A stretch of 64,000 nucleotides of DNA from contig CABYYJ010000006.1 of NCBI GenBank assembly GCA_902523185.1, forward strand, positions 27,315 to 91,314, given 5' to 3'. The first letter of the stretch is position 1. The number at the start of each line of letters is the position of its first letter. Source of the DNA: an uncultured Pelagibacteraceae bacterium. GTDB lineage: Bacteria > Pseudomonadota > Alphaproteobacteria > Pelagibacterales > Pelagibacteraceae. Below, one piece after another: positions 40,299 through 48,349 of this stretch. A program made the translations under genes and the position numbers. The notes under the pieces are model-generated. The model was not told the DNA's origin. It searched no databases and saw only the letters and a program-made list of their open reading frames with translations.

Positions 40299-40904
40299 TC
40301 ACAAGTAATACCCTTCTTTATTATTTAGTATAAAATTTTCATCAGTAAATTTATCAATAATCTTTTTTCTCAACCTATAAATATGCGTTTCTACGGTATG
40401 CGTATCTGCGTCTGATGAATAATTCCAAACTAAGGAAAAAATTTTGTCTTTAGACATTGGATTTTTATTCTTTAAAAATAATTCCAAAAGATGGACCTCT
40501 TTTTCTGTTAAAATTATAAAATCATTTAATTTAGATAATTTTTTTTCATTTTTATTTAATAAATAACTTTTTATTTTTATTGAAGAATTTTTACTAAATT
40601 TTTTTTTAGCGGATGTATTTTCTACAATGGCATTAATTTCTTTAATGGTAGCTGGTAACTCAAGATTTTCATCGAAGTTGTCTTTAAAATCCTTTTTTTT
40701 TCCTACGCATATTTTAATTGAATTATTTCCTTGAATGAAATTTTTTTGTTTTTTATCCATCAAAGCGTCGGTGTGAAACAAAATAACATTCGGATCTTTA
40801 TTTGTATTATTTGATAAAGGATTAAACTTTAAAAAAGATTTCAATTCATTTAAAGTTGCAACAAATGAAGAGGAGCCTAAAATTAGAACATTTAACTTAT
40901 GCAT
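40299..40904 (-). CDS. OmpR-type response regulator with a degenerate receiver domain
   Basis: A 201-residue regulator. The C-terminal winged helix (about 125-201) is clear: LTEKEVHLLELFLKNKN, then THTVETHIYRLRKKI as recognition helix. The N-terminal receiver (1 to about 100) is degenerate: the usual acidic pair after strand 1 is replaced by GSSS, and the strand 3 phospho-Asp region reads VILFHTDALM. It probably works without phosphotransfer. Its start touches the divergent L,D-transpeptidase gene (ATGCAT). Its stop overlaps a possible start of the ArfA-like gene. Confidence 0.82.
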   Translation of the reverse strand: MHKLNVLILGSSSFVATLNELKSFLKFNPLSNNTNKDPNVILFHTDALMDKKQKNFIQGNNSIKICVGKKKDFKDNFDENLELPATIKEINAIVENTSAKKKFSKNSSIKIKSYLLNKNEKKLSKLNDFIILTEKEVHLLELFLKNKNPMSKDKIFSLVWNYSSDADTHTVETHIYRLRKKIIDKFTDENFILNNKEGYYL

Positions 40905-41399
40905 ATTTTAATTAATAAAAAATACTTAACTCTAAATAACTATAAAGCAAAATGTGCTTTAGGTAAAAGGGGAATTGGTTATAAAAGAAAAGAAGGAGAT
41001 TTAATTACGCCGAAAGGCACATATAAGGTGAAATATATTTTATATAGAAAAGATAGAGTCAAAAAAATACAGACTAAAATTAAAAAAATTGCTATTAGAA
41101 AAGATATGGGTTGGTGTGATGATCCGAAATCTAAAGATTATAATAAACTTATTAAACTTCCATGTGCCTACAGTTTTGAAAAACTTTTTAGAAAAGAAAA
41201 TAATTACGATATAATTTTAATTTTAAATTATAATATGAATCCTGTAATAAAAAATAAAGGAAGCGCGATTTTCATACATATTGCAAAAAAAAATTATAAA
41301 AAGACTGAAGGATGTATAGCTCTTAAAAAAGCACACCTTTTAAAAATTATTAAAAAAATAAATAAAAATACCACAATTAAGATCGAGAACCAAAGATAG
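40899..41399 (+). CDS. L,D-transpeptidase-like (YkuD-family) protein
   Basis: A 166-residue protein with a YkuD-like domain: KCALGKRGIGYKRKEGDLITPKGTY near 18-42 (two adjoining parts), IFIHIAKKNYKKTEGCIALKK near 125-145 with the HxxK and the catalytic-type Cys in EGCIAL. Family members crosslink peptidoglycan or attach proteins to it. There is no obvious signal peptide, which is common in this alphaproteobacterial group. It is arranged back-to-back with the response regulator. Confidence 0.8.
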   Translation: MHILINKKYLTLNNYKAKCALGKRGIGYKRKEGDLITPKGTYKVKYILYRKDRVKKIQTKIKKIAIRKDMGWCDDPKSKDYNKLIKLPCAYSFEKLFRKENNYDIILILNYNMNPVIKNKGSAIFIHIAKKNYKKTEGCIALKKAHLLKIIKKINKNTTIKIENQR

Positions 41400-42027
41400 A
41401 ACTTCCTACTCTAATAAATGTGGATCCATGTTTTATAGCATCTATATAATCTGCAGACATGCCCATACTCATACTTTCAAGAGCTAAGGACCTACTTAAT
41501 TCATTTAACGATTTAAAATATTTTTTAGCATCTTGATCAACTGGAGGAATTACCATCAAGCCTATGATTTTTAAATTAATTTCATTCACACAGTAATTAT
41601 AAAAAGAGTCTAATTCATTTACAGATATGCCAGATTTTTGGATTTCATTACCAATATTCACTTGTATAAAATATTGCAATTTTCTGTTTAGATTAACTTG
41701 AAACTTTGCAAGGGCATCAGCTAGTTTTTGATTATCAAGGGAATGTATGTAATCAAAAAGTTTTACAGCATCTTTTGCTTTATTACTTTGTAGTTTACCA
41801 ATCATATGTAGCTTTAAATTTTGATTATTTTTTTTTTGCTCTGTCCATTTAACTGTAGCCTCTTGTACTTTGTTTTCACCAAAATGAGAATGCCCGTGGT
41901 CAATCAACGGTTTTATACGAGCTAAATCAAATGTTTTACTTACAGCGATAATATTAACTGGTTTAGCGGGATTTAACGATATAATATCAGATTGTATTTT
42001 TTTAAATCTTTCAACTATTGTGCTCAT
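41377..42027 (-). CDS. YggS-family PLP homeostasis protein
   Basis: A pyridoxal-phosphate-binding protein of the YggS/PROSC family. I choose the start at 42027 (MSTIVERFKKIQ), giving 216 residues; the longer reading from 42108 adds a hydrophobic stretch not seen in the family. The cofactor lysine is in IIAVSKTFDLARIKPL near 23, and GENKVQEA, LHMIGKLQSNKAK and GMSADYIDAIKHGSTFIRVGSSIFG are all visible. It holds no known catalytic activity but affects vitamin B6 pools. The divergent ThiE-like start is one base away. Confidence 0.92.
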   Translation of the reverse strand: MSTIVERFKKIQSDIISLNPAKPVNIIAVSKTFDLARIKPLIDHGHSHFGENKVQEATVKWTEQKKNNQNLKLHMIGKLQSNKAKDAVKLFDYIHSLDNQKLADALAKFQVNLNRKLQYFIQVNIGNEIQKSGISVNELDSFYNYCVNEINLKIIGLMVIPPVDQDAKKYFKSLNELSRSLALESMSMGMSADYIDAIKHGSTFIRVGSSIFGSRS

Positions 42028-42028
42028 A

Positions 42029-42601
42029 ATGTTTGCTTTTAAAAAGAAATATTTTTTAATTATAGAGAGTATCAAAGATTTTGGATTAAAAAATATAAAA
42101 AAAAACAATAAATTTATTATTATTTATAGAAGAAATAATAAAAAAATTGAGAATATTGTCGAGTTAAAAAAATTCAGAAAAAAATGTCTTCTAAATGGTT
42201 TTAAATTCTTTGTTGCGAATAATATCCAACTTACTATATTACTCAAAGCAGATGGACTGTATCTTTCAGCACATAATAAAAGTTATAGATGTCTTTTCTT
42301 GAAAAGGTCTAAATATTTGATAATAGGATCGGCACATAATTTTTCTGAAATTCAATATAAAATCAAACAAGGATGTAAACATATTCTTTTGTCTAGATTA
42401 TTTAAAGTTAATTATGACAATGATGATACTTTTCTTGGTATTATTAAATTTAATAATCTTGTAAGAGTTTCAAAAAAAATAGTCCCGTTAGGCGGTATAA
42501 ACTCCTCCAATCTTAATAAGCTCAAAAATATAATTTCTGAAGGAGTTGCTCTTATGACAGAGATAAAAAAAAAGCCGGCTATTACTAGCCGGCTTTTCTA
42601 A
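42029..42601 (+). CDS. ThiE-like (thiamine phosphate synthase fold) protein, degenerate
   Basis: A 190-residue TIM-barrel-like protein resembling ThiE/TenI: ADGLYLSAHN near 71, LIIGSAHNFSEIQ near 96-108 and PLGGINSSNL near 153. The ThiE substrate motif (GVHLGQ-D) is replaced by GLYLSAHN, so catalysis of thiamine phosphate coupling is doubtful. It is lysine-rich and may be decaying or re-purposed. Streamlined marine alphaproteobacteria often cannot make thiamine de novo. Its last codons form the porin-side terminator. Confidence 0.65.
   Translation: MFAFKKKYFLIIESIKDFGLKNIKKNNKFIIIYRRNNKKIENIVELKKFRKKCLLNGFKFFVANNIQLTILLKADGLYLSAHNKSYRCLFLKRSKYLIIGSAHNFSEIQYKIKQGCKHILLSRLFKVNYDNDDTFLGIIKFNNLVRVSKKIVPLGGINSSNLNKLKNIISEGVALMTEIKKKPAITSRLF
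42570..42597 (-). terminator. terminator for the porin gene, embedded in the ThiE-like 3' end
   Basis: A perfect 12-bp inverted repeat (AAAAGCCGGCTA / TAGCCGGCTTTT, loop TTAC) is followed on the minus strand by an A run on plus (42565-42573), that is, a T run of nine in the porin transcript. It lies 25 bases after the porin stop. It can also act for the plus strand (four T residues), but more weakly. It is one of only two GC-rich hairpins found in the window. Confidence 0.85.
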
Positions 42602-42621
42602 TCTTTTAACTTCTAACGTAA

Positions 42622-43638
42622 TTAGAATGCTACAGAGATACCGATTGTTCTAGTATCGTCTTTAGCGTTTTTAACCATGTTAGCGTTATCTGTTGAAGCG
42701 TCTTGGAAGCCAATCGTCATTCCACCAACTGTGTAACCGATACTAATCGCATCAGTGTCTTGTGTGAAGCTAGAGTCAGCGTCGATATTGTGCTGTTCTT
42801 GCTCCGTAGTATTGTATGAAATTGAAAGTGCATCATTAACTGCATACGCAAAACCGATTGTTTCTACTTTGTAGAAATCAGCATCAGTTAACGCAACTGT
42901 TTGACCTTCATCAATAACTTCTCTTTGGTAACCAAATTTAAAGTTTCCAATAGAACCAGTTAAGGCAGCTGTGTATTCGTGTCTGTCAGAAGTGTTAGCA
43001 ACTGTTGCCATTTCTTCCTCAGCATAACCAGCTGTTATTTTAAAACCATCTAATACATCACCTACGATAGGTAATCCACCAAGAGGTGTTACTACTACGA
43101 TTTCAGTTCCAGAACCTTTCATGCCTGTATTTTCAGAAGCTTCGTTATCAGCGTTCTTTGTTCCGTCAGCTTTTGGTACGTATTGTCCTTTAACTGTTCC
43201 TAAGAATGGTACTTCGAACTTAACACCAATTCCCATTTCATTAGCTAAACCACCTACGTCTTTATATGTACCAGATCCTGAACCATTTGCTTCTTCATAA
43301 GCCGTTGGCGTTATGTCATCAATCGCATCTAGTTCTGATCCATCAGATCCTACATAAATGTCAACTAACCCGGCTACTCCTCCAAATGTAATTTTAGAGT
43401 TTCCGTATGTTAAGTTGTCATCCGCATCTTGCATTACAGAAACAGTGACACCGTTATCCAACTCTGTTGAACCTGAGAATTTTAATTCTCTGTCCATACC
43501 TAGTGGGTTACCAGTCGTACTATCTACTTCTGATTGGTAAGTTACTTCCATGCTACCTGTTACAGATAATTCACCTGCATTAGCAGTTGATACTGAAAAC
43601 AAGAAAGCTAAAGCAACTAATATTTTAGTTATTTTCAT
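42622..43638 (-). CDS. major outer-membrane porin
   Basis: A 338-residue outer-membrane beta-barrel: signal peptide 1-21 (MKITKILVALAF..., cut after ANA), repeated amphipathic strands, low lysine and many Asp, Asn, Thr and Ser, and a C-terminal ending TIGISVAF with terminal Phe for BAM recognition. This resembles the abundant SAR11/alphaproteobacterial general porin. Codon choice looks more selected (richer in C-ending codons) than the neighbours, suggesting high expression. Shine-Dalgarno AAAGGAA (43644-43650) lies 5 bases before the start, and a strong terminator follows. Confidence 0.88.
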   Translation of the reverse strand: MKITKILVALAFLFSVSTANAGELSVTGSMEVTYQSEVDSTTGNPLGMDRELKFSGSTELDNGVTVSVMQDADDNLTYGNSKITFGGVAGLVDIYVGSDGSELDAIDDITPTAYEEANGSGSGTYKDVGGLANEMGIGVKFEVPFLGTVKGQYVPKADGTKNADNEASENTGMKGSGTEIVVVTPLGGLPIVGDVLDGFKITAGYAEEEMATVANTSDRHEYTAALTGSIGNFKFGYQREVIDEGQTVALTDADFYKVETIGFAYAVNDALSISYNTTEQEQHNIDADSSFTQDTDAISIGYTVGGMTIGFQDASTDNANMVKNAKDDTRTIGISVAF

Positions 43639-43806
43639 TATTTTTCCTTTGTTAAATTATTAAAAATAATATTCGTTTTTTAACTCATTCATGTGTTAAA
43701 TTGCGTGAAATCGAGATAATTCCTATCTATTTTTGTTTAAAGTTGTATTTTTGCAACACTTAAAAAGGTACAGAAATTGATGATTTTAAGCTATAAATCG
43801 AAAATC

Positions 43807-44364
43807 ATGAGATTATTTAATAAAATCAATATCTTTTATAAGTTTTTTTTCACAAATTTGCTTATTTTTGTATTTTTGATACTCAGTGCATGCTCAGTTC
43901 CAAACGCACTTAAACCTAAGAAAGTAGATCCTAGCATTCCGGTCGGTGCAAAAGAGAGAGCAAGAAAAAATATTGAGGAAGGTAGAGGTGTAAGTTTAAA
44001 AGGAGCTTTCGGTAAAAGAGGGACTAACTACGAGTTTAGTACATCTAACCCTTTATGGAGAGCCTCACTTGAAATTATTGATTTCATGCCTTTAACCACA
44101 GTAGATTATTCTGGAGGAATAATCATTACAGATTGGTATAGTGATAATAATAATTCAAATGACTCGATCAAAATTACTGTTAGGTTTTTGTCAAATGAAG
44201 TGCAATCAAACAGTTTAAAAATTATCGTCCATAATAAAAAATGTAAGACTAATGAAGTTTGTTCTATTAATGAAATAGATTCAAATATAAAGTTTGAATT
44301 GCAAAGATCAATATTAGCTAAAGCTGCTGCTCTGGAGCTTGAGACTAAAAAATCTAAAAAGTAA
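43807..44364 (+). CDS. DUF3576 lipoprotein
   Basis: A 185-residue protein of unknown function, DUF3576-like. I choose the start at 43807 (MRLFNKIN); an upstream ATG at 43777 is possible. A signal segment ends in the lipobox LSACS (Cys near 29). The family core NPLWRASLEIIDFMPLTTVDYSGGIIITDWY near 80-110 (three adjoining pieces) is preserved. It lies directly before leuS, the usual alphaproteobacterial position in DUF3576-leuS-lptE-holA. Location in the outer-membrane assembly context is suggested by lptE in the same operon. Confidence 0.85.
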   Translation: MRLFNKINIFYKFFFTNLLIFVFLILSACSVPNALKPKKVDPSIPVGAKERARKNIEEGRGVSLKGAFGKRGTNYEFSTSNPLWRASLEIIDFMPLTTVDYSGGIIITDWYSDNNNSNDSIKITVRFLSNEVQSNSLKIIVHNKKCKTNEVCSINEIDSNIKFELQRSILAKAAALELETKKSKK

Positions 44365-44380
44365 ATTGTATTATTTATAA

Positions 44381-46900
44381 ATGGAAAGATACAACTTTCA
44401 AAAAATTGAAAAAAAATGGCGTGAAAAAAAATTCGCTGTATCAGTAGAAAATAAAGAATCCAATAAAAAATATTATTGTTTGGAAATGTTTCCATATCCA
44501 TCAGGAAAGATACATATGGGACATGTGAGAAATTATACAATTGGAGATGTTATTGCCAGGTACAAGTATTTAAATGGTTACAACGTTCTACATCCAATGG
44601 GTTGGGACTCTTTTGGTTTACCAGCAGAGAACGCTTCAAAATTAAATAATTTGCATCCGCAAGAGTGGACAAATCAAAATATTTCAACAATGAAAAAACA
44701 ATTGAAACAGTTGGGTTTATCTATCGATTGGGATAGAGAGATATCGACATGTGATAAAGAATATTACAAACACCAACAATCTATTTTTATTGATTTTTAT
44801 AATAATGGTCTTGTTTCAAGAAAAGAAACTTATGTGAACTGGGATCCAGTTGAAAAAACGGTTTTAGCAAATGAACAGGTAATAAATGGAAAGGGCTGGA
44901 GATCTAATGCTATTGTTCAAAGAAAAAAATTATCCCAGTGGTTTTTTAATATCACGAAGTTTTCAAATGAACTTTTAAGCGATTTAGAAAAATTAAAAGG
45001 TTGGCCAGAAAAAGTTAAACTCATGCAGAAAAACTGGATTGGTAAATCCTATGGTTGTGAAATAAATTTTGAGATGAGTGAAAGTTCTGATAAAATTAAA
45101 GTTTTTACCACAAGACCAGATACAATTTTTGGAGCAAGTTTTATAGCTTTGTCAGTCGATCATAGTTTAAGTAAAAATTTTAAAGATAATAAAGATTTTA
45201 TAAAATTTAAAGAAGACTGTAATAAAACGGGAACTACCGAAGAAGCTTTAGCAAATGCAGAAAAGCTTGGGTTAAAAACAAATCTATACGTTAAACACCC
45301 ATTAATCAAAGATAAAATTCTACCAATTTATTTTGCCAACTTTGTTTTAATGGACTACGGTAGTGGGGCTATATTTGGTTGCCCAGCACATGATCAGAGA
45401 GATTTTGATTTTGCAAAAAAATATAATTTAGAAATAATTGAGGTAGTGTCAGAGGGATCAAAGGGAAAGAAACTAGAAGAAGCTTATACAGGTAATGGAA
45501 AATTAATCAATTCGTCATTTTTGAATGGTTTAAATATTGAGCAGGCCAAAGAAAAAATTATAAATGAAATTGAAAAAAAAAATTTAGGAACTAAAAAAAC
45601 TTTATATCGTCTTAAGGATTGGGGTATATCAAGACAAAGATACTGGGGTTGCCCAATTCCAATGCTTTATTTAGAAGATGGTACAATCGTGCCTGTAGAA
45701 AAAGATGAATTACCAGTAACATTACCGAAAGATGTTGATTTGAATGCTAAAGGAAATCCTTTAAACAGCCATCCAAGTTGGAAACAAACTGTTCAGAAAT
45801 CTTCAGGAAAAAAAGCAATTAGAGAAACTGACACTCTAGATACTTTTGTTGACTCCTCCTGGTATTTTTTAAGGTTTTGTGCGCCAAAAAATGAAAATTC
45901 ACCGCTAGATGAGAAACAGATTAATCATTGGATGCCTGTTGATCAATATATAGGGGGAATAGAACACGCAATTTTACATTTGTTATACTCTAGATTTTTT
46001 ACAAAAGGAGTAAGTCTATGCAATAAAAACTTAAACTTGTCCGAACCATTTAAAAATTTATTCACTCAAGGAATGGTTTGTCATAAATCTTTCAAAGACG
46101 AAAAGGGGAATTGGTTATACCCTGATGAGGTCGAGAAAATTGATACGAAAACATTTGTAAAAAAATCCGACAAAACTAAGGTAATTGTAGGTCCACCAGA
46201 GTCTATGTCAAAATCAAAAAAAAATACAATTGATCCAGAAGACATGGTAAATCTTTATGGTGCTGATGCTGTCAGATGGTTTATTTTGTCTGATAGTCCT
46301 CCAGAAAAAGATGTTCAGTGGTCTAATGTGGGTGTTTCATCATCTAATAAATTTCTCCAAAAAATTTGGAATTTGAATATTTCTATTTTTAACAGAAAAA
46401 TAAATGATATTAATAAAAATGATGAAGAAAAGTTTATTAAAGAAGTAGATAATTATGTTAGCAAAATCGATATTGCAATAAATAACTTTAGATTCAATGT
46501 TGCGATTGCTCAATTTTATGAACTTTATAATTATTTTAAAGATAAACTAGACACAAAACTTGATAATAAAGTATTAAAAGAAAGTGTAATTAAATTTATG
46601 AAGTTAATGATACCGTTCACACCTCATCTTGCTTATGAGTGTCTTGAGTTGTTGAAATGTGACACAATTAATAAATGGCCAGATGTCAATAAAAATTTAC
46701 AATTGGAAATAAAATTTGCAATTCAAATAAATGGAAAAACTAGAGACATCATTACCATCGAAAAAGATACATTAGAAAATGAGATAAATGATATTATTAA
46801 AGATAACTTTAAAATAAAAAAATATTTTGAGAATCAGAAAGTAATTAAAACTATTTTTGTAAAAAATAAAATTATTAATTATATTACTAGTAAACAATGA
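44381..46900 (+). CDS. leuS: leucyl-tRNA synthetase
   Basis: Charges tRNA-Leu. The 839 residues have the HIGH-type motif PYPSGKIHMGHVRNY near 38-52, the CP1 editing domain with TTRPDTIFGASF and GSGAIFGCPAHDQRD (about 335), DWGISRQRYWGCPIP near 412, and the KMSKS-type motif SMSKSKKNTIDP near 607. The anticodon-binding helical domain follows. It overlaps lptE by 4 bases. Confidence 0.97.
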   Translation: MERYNFQKIEKKWREKKFAVSVENKESNKKYYCLEMFPYPSGKIHMGHVRNYTIGDVIARYKYLNGYNVLHPMGWDSFGLPAENASKLNNLHPQEWTNQNISTMKKQLKQLGLSIDWDREISTCDKEYYKHQQSIFIDFYNNGLVSRKETYVNWDPVEKTVLANEQVINGKGWRSNAIVQRKKLSQWFFNITKFSNELLSDLEKLKGWPEKVKLMQKNWIGKSYGCEINFEMSESSDKIKVFTTRPDTIFGASFIALSVDHSLSKNFKDNKDFIKFKEDCNKTGTTEEALANAEKLGLKTNLYVKHPLIKDKILPIYFANFVLMDYGSGAIFGCPAHDQRDFDFAKKYNLEIIEVVSEGSKGKKLEEAYTGNGKLINSSFLNGLNIEQAKEKIINEIEKKNLGTKKTLYRLKDWGISRQRYWGCPIPMLYLEDGTIVPVEKDELPVTLPKDVDLNAKGNPLNSHPSWKQTVQKSSGKKAIRETDTLDTFVDSSWYFLRFCAPKNENSPLDEKQINHWMPVDQYIGGIEHAILHLLYSRFFTKGVSLCNKNLNLSEPFKNLFTQGMVCHKSFKDEKGNWLYPDEVEKIDTKTFVKKSDKTKVIVGPPESMSKSKKNTIDPEDMVNLYGADAVRWFILSDSPPEKDVQWSNVGVSSSNKFLQKIWNLNISIFNRKINDINKNDEEKFIKEVDNYVSKIDIAINNFRFNVAIAQFYELYNYFKDKLDTKLDNKVLKESVIKFMKLMIPFTPHLAYECLELLKCDTINKWPDVNKNLQLEIKFAIQINGKTRDIITIEKDTLENEINDIIKDNFKIKKYFENQKVIKTIFVKNKIINYITSKQ

Positions 46901-47370
46901 GAATATTAGTTCTTAAATTTATTATCATATCTCTATTCTTCACTTCAGGTTGCGGTTTTAAAGTAATAAATCAATCAGAATTAGCAAAATTCGATATTTC
47001 GGAAATCAATACAACTGGCAACAAAGTTATAAATTTCAAACTTAAAAACAAACTTCTATTTAATTCTAAGGCAAATGATAAAAAACTAATTAAAATTAAT
47101 CTGGAAAGCTCTAAAAATAAAGGAGTCAAAGAAAAAAATATAAAAAATGAGATAACTAAGTACGATATTAATATTACAGTAAAAGTATTGGTAGACATTA
47201 TTAACAGTTCAAAAAACACTGGATTTGTAGTCTCAAAAACAGGAAGCTATAATGTACACGAAAGACACTCAATAACATTAAGGAATGAAAAAAACCTTAC
47301 AGAATTACTTGTAGATGACATATCAGAGGAAATTTTATTTGAATTAAGATCAAGGCTTGATGATTTATAA
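46897..47370 (+). CDS. lptE: LptE, LPS-assembly lipoprotein
   Basis: Outer-membrane lipoprotein that plugs LptD for LPS insertion. A signal peptide ends at the lipobox TSGCGFK (Cys near 19). The 157-residue size and the typical position between leuS and holA identify it; the sequence itself is poorly conserved, as is normal for LptE. A GSYNVHERHSITLRNEKNL segment near 121-139 resembles the family's central strand. It overlaps leuS by 4 and holA by 11 bases. Confidence 0.85.
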   Translation: MRILVLKFIIISLFFTSGCGFKVINQSELAKFDISEINTTGNKVINFKLKNKLLFNSKANDKKLIKINLESSKNKGVKEKNIKNEITKYDINITVKVLVDIINSSKNTGFVVSKTGSYNVHERHSITLRNEKNLTELLVDDISEEILFELRSRLDDL

Positions 47371-48349
47371 AAGTTACATAGTTGAAAATAATTTAAATAT
47401 TTTAAAAGAGAAGGTGGTCTTATTTTATGGAGAAAATACAGGACTTATAAGTGACATTAAAAAAAAAATAAAAACTATTTATACCAATTGTGAAATTTTA
47501 AGTTACGATCAAGATGATGTGTTAAAGAATGATGAAGCAATTTTTAGTGATGTAATAAACATTTCACTTTTTAGTCAAAAAAAAGTTTACCTTATAAGTC
47601 AAGCAAGTGATAAGTTATTAGATTTTGTAGAAGAAATTTTACCAAAGCTTGAGGCACAAAACATTTTTCTTTTTTCTGGGATTTTAGAGAAGAAATCGAA
47701 ATTAAGATTTTTTTTTGAAACATCAAATAGTTGTGGAATTGTACCTTGTTACGCAGATAATGAAATGGGGATTAAAAAAATTATCCAAGAAAGACTAAAA
47801 GGTTATGAAGGACTGACAACAAAAATTATTAATTTGATTTTAGAAAATAGCAACTTAGAGAGAATAAAACTTAATAATGAGCTTGAAAAAGTCGAACAAT
47901 TTTTTAAAGATAAAAAAATTGATTATGATAACTTAGAAAAACTCCTAGATTTAAAAATAAACGAAGATTTTAACGTTCTAAGGGATGCAGCACTTTTAGG
48001 TGACAAGTTAAAAACAAATAAACTACTTAGCGATACTGTAATAGAAACAGAAAAAAATATTTTTTACTTAAATTCATTAAATCAAAGACTATCTAGGTTA
48101 AACGAAATAAACAAATTAGATGAAAAAATAAACATCAATACAAAGATTAGTTCTCTTAAACCACCTATATTTTGGAAGGATAAGCCAAATTTTGCTTTAC
48201 AAAGCAAGAAATGGAGTCGAAGCAAGATTGAAAAGGTGCAAAAAAAAACATTTGAATTTGAAATTCAGCTTAAAACAAATTCTATGATTGATAAAAATAT
48301 TTTAATTAAGAAGTTAATTGTAGATGTATGTAATCTTGCTAATTCTTAG
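47360..48349 (+). CDS. holA: DNA polymerase III subunit delta (HolA)
   Basis: Opens the beta clamp within the clamp loader. The 329 residues start best at ATG 47360; the TTG three bases earlier is an alternative. The delta-family pattern includes an N-terminal VVLFYGENTGLISDIKKKI near 18, SQKKVYLISQASDKLLDF near 76, IFLFSGILEKKSKLRFFFE near 98, and a C-terminal helical collar. Its 3' end overlaps convergent parB by 11 bases. It follows lptE as in most proteobacteria. Confidence 0.88.
   Translation: MIYKSYIVENNLNILKEKVVLFYGENTGLISDIKKKIKTIYTNCEILSYDQDDVLKNDEAIFSDVINISLFSQKKVYLISQASDKLLDFVEEILPKLEAQNIFLFSGILEKKSKLRFFFETSNSCGIVPCYADNEMGIKKIIQERLKGYEGLTTKIINLILENSNLERIKLNNELEKVEQFFKDKKIDYDNLEKLLDLKINEDFNVLRDAALLGDKLKTNKLLSDTVIETEKNIFYLNSLNQRLSRLNEINKLDEKININTKISSLKPPIFWKDKPNFALQSKKWSRSKIEKVQKKTFEFEIQLKTNSMIDKNILIKKLIVDVCNLANS

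Noticed and set aside
42028..42108. N-terminal extension of YggS
   Set aside because: A hydrophobic, Phe-rich stretch absent from the family and overlapping the divergent ThiE-like gene.
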